Positions 1 through 3,573 of a stretch of DNA of 5,065 bases are shown piece by piece. Positions within the stretch are counted from its first letter, which is position 1. Every line of letters begins with the position of its first letter. The stretch comes from a bacterium. Its GTDB lineage: Bacteria > Patescibacteria > Microgenomatia > Levybacterales > UBA12049. Both the position numbers and the translations under genes were made by a program. The stretch spans positions 1 through 5,065 of the forward strand of contig JAKAEH010000085.1 of assembly GCA_021825955.1 (NCBI GenBank), read 5' to 3'. Under the pieces are notes generated by a model. That model was not told where the DNA came from and searched no databases. It saw only the letters and a program-made list of their open reading frames with translations.

Positions 1-289
1 AAACGCTAAAAGTCAAAGCTTCTTTTTTCTCCAAATGCTCTTTTATGTCGTCGACGTTCTTTTTCGATCTTTCACTAAGAAACCGGCCTCTTATTATTTT
101 ATTCGACAATTTTGCCAAAATCAGCCTTCCGAGAGTCGCGGCAACGGCTCCGACAAAAGCCAAAAGAAGAATATTATTTATTTTAAAATAAACGGCGATA
201 GCGGACAAAACCAGCCAAGTAGGCGGAGCAAAAACCGGAGCAACATTTAGCGCCAAAACAAAAATAAAAATCAATACAGTCGCGATCAT
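1..289 (-). CDS. Membrane protein, possibly VTT/DedA-like (partial, N-terminal part)
   Basis: This minus-strand frame starts at ATG 289-287 and stays open to the window edge, giving 96 codons of the N-terminal part. It begins MIATVLIFIFVLALNVAPVF and shows two hydrophobic segments, about residues 2-20 and 24-60. The second ends in a GAVAATLGR stretch, followed by a basic, charged segment with KLSNKIIRGRF and SERSKK. A glycine/alanine-rich helix ending in GR next to a PP turn recalls small VTT (SNARE-associated/DedA-like) membrane proteins; that family call is from memory and tentative. The in-frame stop upstream is at 335-337 with no other ATG, GTG or TTG between, so ATG 289 is the only good start. 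No clear Shine-Dalgarno is visible. The plus-strand frame over the same bases gives a protein of implausible composition. Confidence 0.7.
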   Translation of the reverse strand, partial: MIATVLIFIFVLALNVAPVFAPPTWLVLSAIAVYFKINNILLLAFVGAVAATLGRLILAKLSNKIIRGRFLSERSKKNVDDIKEHLEKKEALTFSV

Positions 290-340
290 AACGTAATAAA
301 TTTGCCATATAAGTAACGTACGACATATTTTAATTATTTC

Positions 341-481
341 ACTTCGTCACTTCGTTCCTCAGTGTCTTCAATTTTCAACCAAGACGTAGGGTCGAAATTT
401 TCTCATTTTTGAGAAAATTGCAGACTCTGAAATTTGAGCCCAGCGGGCGAAAATTGAAGAGCTGTCTGTCTGGGACGAAGT
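341..481. repeat. Long imperfect inverted repeat / rod-like structured element
   Basis: Nested complementary arms span this interval. Outer arms are ACTTCGTC (341-348) and GACGAAGT (474-481). Middle arms are TCTTCAATTTTC (365-376) and GAAAATTGAAGA (449-460), 12 bp and perfect. The inner hairpin is AATTTTCTCA (396-405) and TGAGAAAATT (410-419) around a TTTT loop. Bases 385-400 can also pair imperfectly with 430-445, in competition with the inner hairpin. There is no plausible ORF. It could be a dispersed palindromic (MITE-like) repeat or a rod-like small RNA with a central bubble, in the manner of 6S RNA. No T-run follows on either side, so a self-terminating RNA is not supported. Confidence 0.5.
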
Positions 482-517
482 TGGAACTTATTTGAGTAAT
501 AGCATTTTATAAAAATA

Positions 518-546
518 TTGTAAAAGTATTGGTTTTATGCTATAAT
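518..546 (+). promoter_or_regulatory. Sigma70-type promoter with extended -10
   Basis: The -35 box TTGTAA (518-523) is separated by exactly 17 bases from a consensus TATAAT (541-546), which carries a TG extension (538-539). Expected transcription start is near 553. It would drive the structured RNA that follows and, on readthrough, the 44-codon gene at 846. Confidence 0.7.
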
Positions 547-558
547 GATAGCATAAAA
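533..558. promoter_or_regulatory. Operator-like perfect palindrome over the -10 box
   Basis: TTTTATGCTAT (533-543) and ATAGCATAAAA (548-558) are perfect 11-base inverted arms separated by AATG. The left arm covers the start of the -10 hexamer and the right arm covers the expected start site, where a dimeric repressor would exclude RNA polymerase. The right arm would be only partly transcribed, so a DNA-level operator is more likely than an RNA hairpin. The binding protein is unknown. Confidence 0.5.
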
Positions 559-680
559 TTGAATAAAAATTCGGGGGTTGCTTAAAACGTAGGATTATAC
601 GCCAAACAACCATTATCCCTCCGATTCGTGAAAGTTGAAACAGGCTTTCAAAATGATAGGGGGATAAAGCCCCCCTTTTT
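553..680 (+). ncRNA. Structured RNA with terminator, riboswitch-like (class unknown)
   Basis: The RNA expected from the promoter at 518-546 folds well. An inner arm has GGTTG (576-580) with CAACC (607-611), enclosing CGTA (588-591) with TACG (598-601). A competing outer stem can form between CGGGGG (572-577) and CCCTCCG (617-623, one bulged base). A second hairpin pairs TGAAAG (629-634) with CTTTCA (645-650), and the RNA ends in a GC stem plus T-run at 658-680. The segment 614-622 can alternatively pair with GGGGGATA (659-666), which would break the terminator. This is the usual aptamer plus anti-terminator plus terminator plan. It does not match any riboswitch consensus I recall. It could equally be a stand-alone small RNA. 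Confidence 0.5.
656..680 (+). terminator. Intrinsic terminator of the structured RNA
   Basis: AGGGGG (658-663) pairs with CCCCCT (671-676) around a 7-base loop, and the T-run continues to 680. The CCCTTTTTAT part of this site (673-682) can alternatively pair with ATAAAAAGGG (686-695), a perfect 10-bp hairpin with a 3-base loop, so the terminator has a competing downstream partner. Confidence 0.7.
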
Positions 681-845
681 ATTTGATAAAAAGGGACGAA
701 TAAATAGCTATTACTTCTGAATTTAAATTTAAAACCTTCCAGGGGGAAGGCTTTAATCCAACACTTAAAGTTTACCTTTAATTTAAAGCTTTGTCATTTT
801 GGATATCCCCAAGAAGTTTTTAAGAGATGAAGAAGTTCTAAATTT
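673..845 (+). other. Gene-free stretch with small hairpins
   Basis: No coding frame is credible here. Visible structure is the CCCTTTTTAT/ATAAAAAGGG hairpin (673-695), the CCTTCC/GGAAGG hairpin with AGGG loop (735-750), and the AT palindrome CTTTAA/TTAAAG (776-788). It would be the 5' untranslated leader of the 846-980 gene if transcription passes the terminator at 656-680. I see no convincing separate promoter. Confidence 0.4.
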
Positions 846-980
846 ATGGCAAAGAAAAAACATGATTGGTCTAAAGAGCAGCCACATCATGCCAAAACAG
901 GGGAAATAACGACCCGAAAATTTGCGGAAAAAAACCCTGAAAAAGTAGAATGGGTCAAAGAAAAAAATAAGAAAAAATAA
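846..980 (+). CDS. Small lysine-rich protein of unknown function (44 aa)
   Basis: An ATG at 846 opens a 44-codon frame closed by TAA at 978-980. The product starts MAKKKHDWSKEQPHHAKTGE and ends with VEWVKEKNKKK. It is soluble and highly basic, with lysine clusters at both ends, two Trp and three His, and no membrane segment or cysteine. The frame is closed upstream by TGA at 828-830 with no other start between. A weak GAAG (832-835) is the only Shine-Dalgarno-like match. Support for a real gene comes from its balanced composition, the strong terminator right after it, and the regulated-looking promoter and RNA upstream. The basic character would fit nucleic-acid binding, but I recognise no family and assign no function. 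Confidence 0.6.
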   Translation: MAKKKHDWSKEQPHHAKTGEITTRKFAEKNPEKVEWVKEKNKKK

Positions 981-988
981 GTATTATA

Positions 989-1021
989 AAAAATCTACCT
1001 TGCTGTTTGAGGTAGATTTTT
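989..1021. terminator. Bidirectional intrinsic terminator
   Basis: AAAAATCTACC (989-999) and GGTAGATTTTT (1011-1021) form an 11-bp stem with an 11-base loop. The T-run ends the plus-strand 846-980 transcript, and the A-run gives a T-run on the minus strand, ending the metalloprotease gene that converges from the right (its stop is at 1040). Confidence 0.85.
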
Positions 1022-1039
1022 ATATAGCTGTTTTGTTTA

Positions 1040-2185
1040 CTATTTTAATATAGCAATAACGGATTTTACAAATTGTTTGGTTGCTTCGCTGACTCTAACC
1101 ATATAAATTGGGCCTCCAAACGGGCTGACTCCATTATTTTTTCTTCTACAGCTTTGTAGTTCAGAGTTTGCCTGAATTGCATTTTCTGCTTCTTTTTGTA
1201 ATTTGAAAATAAAACTAAAATCGAGTGGATCGTGATTGGGGTCTCGATATTTTGAAATATAATTATCAATTAATTTTTGTTTTATTGTGTAGCAAGGCGT
1301 AGAAAATTCTACATAATCACTAGTGGGGACTAAGGTTCCATACTGAGTAGTAACGTTCCATTCACTAGAATCTCCTTGTTTATAGGTGTTTTTATAAACC
1401 TCTGCGAAGTCTTCCTGTGGAGATAATTTCCAATCACTTAAATTTCTTGAAGTATTATTTGGTATACCTCGTAATTTATAATATTGAGCCCATTCTTGGT
1501 CTGTAAGTTGATACCCAATTAAATGCCCTAGTTCATGAGTAAGAACCGCAGGATTAAAACCAACCAAATTATTCAGTGCAATTATAGAGCCGCCATATAC
1601 ATTTTGATATGTGCCGCCTTGAGGTTGTAATGACGGAGAAACGAATGAGGGAATATTGTTAGGCAACCAAGGAATTTCTAGCCGATCTGTTTGTTTTACC
1701 ACCGTGGGATCAATGTGAACAAAAATTAAACTCCTTGTTAAAGAAGCCGGAAATCCTAAAGCGTTTAATAAATTAGCAATCTTTTGTTTTGATTCTGATT
1801 CTATATCCACGCTTCCGCTTTGATCTATTTTGCTAGTATAAAATTCGTGTCCCCAGAGATTATTATATTGAACAGGATAAACTCTTGCTCCATCTGAATT
1901 TATTTGAACTTCGGTTAGATTAGTCGGGACTGAATTTATAACCTGTTTCGGTGCGTTCTTACTAATTAGATTTTGAAAATTATAAGCTATCCAATATGTT
2001 GGATTAATTACAGCATTTTTAATAAAACCGCCGAAATAAGAATTAATTTGAGTTTTCTCTAAATTAATAAGAAAAATTTGAACTAATACTGCGAATACAT
2101 AAAAAACTCCAATTACCACAAGCGTCATACGAAACCATTTTTTTGAAGGATACAAATTTTTCTCTTTTTCTAAAATCTCTTCCAT
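1040..2185 (-). CDS. Membrane-anchored zinc metalloprotease (gluzincin-like)
   Basis: The 381-residue product has a charged N-terminus with basic residues (K15, K16, R19), one transmembrane segment at about residues 20-41, and a large domain predicted outside the cell. The zinc site is H217-E218-L219-G220-H221. A downstream acidic motif, PQEDFAEVY (256-264), probably gives the third ligand, E258 by analogy with anthrax lethal factor (HEFGH with EFFAE) and related M34/ATLF-type peptidases; E262 is the alternative. No cleaved signal peptide is evident, so it should remain a signal-anchored surface protease. Substrate is unknown. Two cysteines (C298, C346) lie in the outer domain. The start ATG (2185-2183) is followed directly by the anchor segment; a GAAAG lies only a few bases upstream. 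The gene ends in TAG and shares the 989-1021 terminator. The leader at 2202-2307 suggests RNA-level control. It may be host or cargo. Confidence 0.85.
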   Translation of the reverse strand: MEEILEKEKNLYPSKKWFRMTLVVIGVFYVFAVLVQIFLINLEKTQINSYFGGFIKNAVINPTYWIAYNFQNLISKNAPKQVINSVPTNLTEVQINSDGARVYPVQYNNLWGHEFYTSKIDQSGSVDIESESKQKIANLLNALGFPASLTRSLIFVHIDPTVVKQTDRLEIPWLPNNIPSFVSPSLQPQGGTYQNVYGGSIIALNNLVGFNPAVLTHELGHLIGYQLTDQEWAQYYKLRGIPNNTSRNLSDWKLSPQEDFAEVYKNTYKQGDSSEWNVTTQYGTLVPTSDYVEFSTPCYTIKQKLIDNYISKYRDPNHDPLDFSFIFKLQKEAENAIQANSELQSCRRKNNGVSPFGGPIYMVRVSEATKQFVKSVIAILK

Positions 2186-2201
2186 GGCTTTCTATAAAAC
2201 A

Positions 2202-2307
2202 CAAAGCCCCGCGCTAGCTAGGCTTTGCAGCCCTATATTCCTTTCGGAATATAGCCCTTGGAAGAGTTGCTGAACGCGGGGTTCAGTATCTTCCAAGGGT
2301 CTTTTTT
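2202..2307. ncRNA. Structured RNA region, possible leader/attenuator of the protease gene
   Basis: On the minus strand the order is: an 11-bp stem CCCTTGGAAGA/TCTTCCAAGGG (2299-2289 with 2265-2255) enclosing CTGAAC/GTTCAG with loop CCCGC; a 9-bp hairpin (2254-2246 with 2241-2233) capped by a GAAA tetraloop; then CAAAGCC/GGCTTTG (2227-2221 with 2208-2202) whose 12-base loop carries GCGCGG. The first loop and this last loop are complementary (CCCCGCG with CGCGGGG at 2281-2275 and 2213-2207), allowing a kissing or pseudoknot contact. The last stem is followed by TGTTTT, a weak terminator, 17 bases before the protease ATG. The GNRA loop and gene position favour the minus strand. On the plus strand the 11-bp stem is followed by TCTTTTTT, a good terminator, so plus-strand RNA remains possible. 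I recognise no RNA family. Confidence 0.5.
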
Positions 2308-2358
2308 GCCATGCCATAGCTGTTTGGATATGGTTTAGGCTATTAAATTGTTAAGTTA

Positions 2359-2364
2359 ATTATA
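2359..2364 (-). promoter_or_regulatory. Possible -10 box for the protease transcript
   Basis: The minus strand reads TATAAT at 2364-2359, which would start transcription near 2352 and place the whole 2202-2307 structure in the 5' leader. No good -35 box is present at the usual distance, so this rests on one hexamer in AT-rich sequence. Confidence 0.3.
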
Positions 2365-2390
2365 ATGTTTTATTTCAAAAAATCTATCGC

Positions 2391-2424
2391 TTGACAAAAA
2401 ATTTAACTAAATTAATATTATATT
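2391..2424 (+). promoter_or_regulatory. Promoter of the replication/recombination operon
   Basis: A perfect TTGACA (2391-2396) is followed by AT-rich -10 candidates: TAATAT (2413-2418, 16-base spacer) or TATTAT (2416-2421, 19-base spacer). Neither spacer is ideal. Transcription would begin near 2425-2428 and run through the structured leader into the three genes that follow. Confidence 0.6.
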
Positions 2425-2596
2425 GTTAATCCAGTTGATGTACTCATGGTTCGCAAGTAAATGCGAACAGAACAAAAAAGTAAATATTTCTTCGTTTTTC
2501 CCGATGTAAAGCTTTATTCGTTTCGAATTTCAAGGCCAAGTTTTTTTGCTTGGTTTTTTTGTTCTTGCATTTACTTGCTGGCAAGGCCAGTAAATG
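2425..2596 (+). promoter_or_regulatory. Structured leader with mutually exclusive pairings and start-codon hairpin
   Basis: Hairpin A pairs GTTCGC (2449-2454) with GCGAAC (2463-2468). GCAAGTAAATGC (2453-2464) is also a perfect complement of GCATTTACTTGC (2567-2578), and agaacaaaaaa (2469-2479) of ttttttgttct (2555-2565). Hairpin B pairs CATTTACT (2568-2575) with AGTAAATG (2589-2596), which includes the ATG of the 2594 gene; an alternative register pairs 2575-2582 with 2586-2593. The long-range pairing uses the same bases as the left arm of hairpin B and the tail of the terminator at 2532-2560, so only one state can hold at a time. This would suit attenuation, a copy-control RNA or translational gating. 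The probable Shine-Dalgarno AAGG (2583-2586) lies inside hairpin B. Confidence 0.5.
2532..2560 (+). terminator. Intrinsic terminator within the leader
   Basis: CCAAG (2536-2540) pairs with CTTGG (2549-2553) around an 8-base loop. In RNA the stem can extend to about 9 pairs by G-U and A-U pairs using 2532-2535 and 2554-2557. Seven T follow at 2554-2560. It would give a short RNA of about 130 bases starting near 2427, or act as an attenuator upstream of the operon. Confidence 0.6.
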
Positions 2597-2824
2597 TCTT
2601 TTAACCCTGAATTAATCAAAAAAGCAAGGCTTTATTTTTCTAAACGCTTTAAGGATAAGATTTCTCCTGATGAAGCCAGCGAATATCTCAATTCTTTGGC
2701 TGATTTGTATTTGGTCTTCTCTAATTTAGACAATGAAGTCATTAAGAAAGGGGGTACTTTCCCCGTCCCCTTTGGGGACGGGGAATCTTCTGACTTGATA
2801 TCCCCTCATAATTGTAAAGAGTAA
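2594..2824 (+). CDS. Small helical protein of unknown function (76 aa)
   Basis: First gene of the operon. Residues 3-43 look like a compact helical domain, with FNPELIKKARLYFSKRF followed by ISPDEASEYLNSLADLYLVF. There are no cysteines in that part and no membrane segment. The tail from about residue 50 (GGTFPVPFGDGESS) is encoded by a GC-rich palindrome and is different in character, so it is probably a linker or an insertion rather than part of the fold. The start at 2594 has AAGG at 2583-2586, seven bases upstream, but both lie in a hairpin that could block initiation. The stop at 2822-2824 is 14 bases before rep. Its position before rep and recombinase would suit an accessory, copy-control or excision-direction factor, but this is a guess from context. 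I do not recognise the family. Confidence 0.7.
   Translation: MSFNPELIKKARLYFSKRFKDKISPDEASEYLNSLADLYLVFSNLDNEVIKKGGTFPVPFGDGESSDLISPHNCKE
2759..2785. repeat. 12-bp GC-rich palindrome, candidate rolling-circle origin
   Basis: TTCCCCGTCCCC (2759-2770) and GGGGACGGGGAA (2774-2785) are perfect arms around a TTT loop, in otherwise AT-rich DNA. No T-run follows, so it is not an intrinsic terminator. It lies inside the 3' end of the 76-aa gene, 53 bases before rep. HUH initiators nick at or beside a hairpin often close to their own gene, so it is a candidate double-strand origin. It could instead be an inserted palindromic repeat or an mRNA structure that limits rep translation. Confidence 0.55.
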
Positions 2825-2838
2825 TCCCTAACTATTTT

Positions 2839-3573
2839 ATGCTTATTATTTTCCGAAAATATGGAATTATTTCCGAAATCACGACAATTGAAAAAGAGCC
2901 GAGCAAAATACGTGTATATGCTCCCAGAAAAGGGCGTGCTATATACGGAGCTAGGAGATTTGATAATATCCGAAGAACGAAAAAAATATGTGTGTGGCGC
3001 GTGTCTACTGCTCTTGAAAAGCTTGGGTGTCCGTTATTGCTCACCCTCACCTTTAAAGGAGATGCATCAGATGCCTCATATGCAAATGATTCCCTTCGCT
3101 TTTTCCAAGTGCGGCTGCGAACTAAATTTCCTAAAGCCCATTCCATCTTTATTCCCGAACTCTCCCCAAGAGGTAGGATCCACTTCCATGGGCTTCTTTT
3201 TAAAGTGCCTTTGTGTCTTGGAGATACGCGCGAGGGTAGACGGATTATTTCCTATGGCACAGAAAGAAAAACAAGAGTGCTTGCTAAATTATGGGGACAG
3301 GGTTTTGTTGATGCGACAAAAACTGATGGCTCTGGAAAGTTGGCATATTATATAAGCAAATATATTACCAAAGGAGCCGGACAAGTTATTTTTAATGCAA
3401 TGAGATTATTGAGAGTGTCGAGAGGTTTTCCTAAAGAAATAACGATTCGCGGTAAAGTTGCAGAAGAAATTTCAAGGCGTTATGCTATAAAAAAACCCTT
3501 TAAAGTGTGGGAAGCGGAAAATCCTTTTCTTGGGAAAATAACTAAAAAATATTATCAAAATTCGCCAAAATGA
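2839..3573 (+). CDS. HUH-family rolling-circle replication initiator (Rep)
   Basis: The 244-residue product carries the three HUH endonuclease motifs in order. Motif 1 is LLTLTFK (67-73). Motif 2 is RIHFHGLLF (113-121) with the metal-binding pair H115 and H117. Motif 3 is AYYISKYITKG (169-179), where Y171 is the likely nicking tyrosine (YxxKY pattern), with K174 and K178. A single-tyrosine arrangement is typical of plasmid, inovirus- and microvirus-like Reps. There is no helicase domain after it, so a host helicase would be needed. It should nick one strand at the origin, stay joined through tyrosine, and drive rolling-circle copying. The ATG at 2839 lacks a clear Shine-Dalgarno, and the first 60 residues precede the conserved core, so the start is not certain. 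The TGA stop overlaps the recombinase ATG by ATGA, implying coupled translation. Confidence 0.88.
   Translation: MLIIFRKYGIISEITTIEKEPSKIRVYAPRKGRAIYGARRFDNIRRTKKICVWRVSTALEKLGCPLLLTLTFKGDASDASYANDSLRFFQVRLRTKFPKAHSIFIPELSPRGRIHFHGLLFKVPLCLGDTREGRRIISYGTERKTRVLAKLWGQGFVDATKTDGSGKLAYYISKYITKGAGQVIFNAMRLLRVSRGFPKEITIRGKVAEEISRRYAIKKPFKVWEAENPFLGKITKKYYQNSPK

Noticed and set aside
35..250. Plus-strand open frame opposite the membrane protein gene
   Set aside because: Its product is low in hydrophobic order and rich in Ser/Asn/Lys, while the minus strand gives clear membrane helices.
553..680. Assignment to a known RNA class (tmRNA, 5S, SRP, TPP, SAM, fluoride, c-di-GMP)
   Set aside because: None of the conserved core sequences of these classes that I can recall is present.
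2207..2232. Resemblance of GCAAAGCC on the minus strand to the c-di-GMP-I riboswitch core
   Set aside because: Only a short string is shared; the second helix and tetraloop receptor layout do not match.
2522..2527. TTCGAA in the leader as a second copy of the tRNA T-loop (left att site)
   Set aside because: Only the six-base palindrome matches; flanking bases do not follow the tRNA sequence.
2461..2604. A 47-codon plus-strand frame from ATG 2461 that overlaps the start of the 76-aa gene
   Set aside because: It reads through the terminator T-run, giving a Phe/Cys-rich tail of implausible composition, and has no good Shine-Dalgarno. A regulatory leader peptide cannot be fully excluded.
2832..3355. 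Alternative frames over rep on both strands
   Set aside because: The 2839 frame holds all three HUH motifs in order; the others are chance frames.
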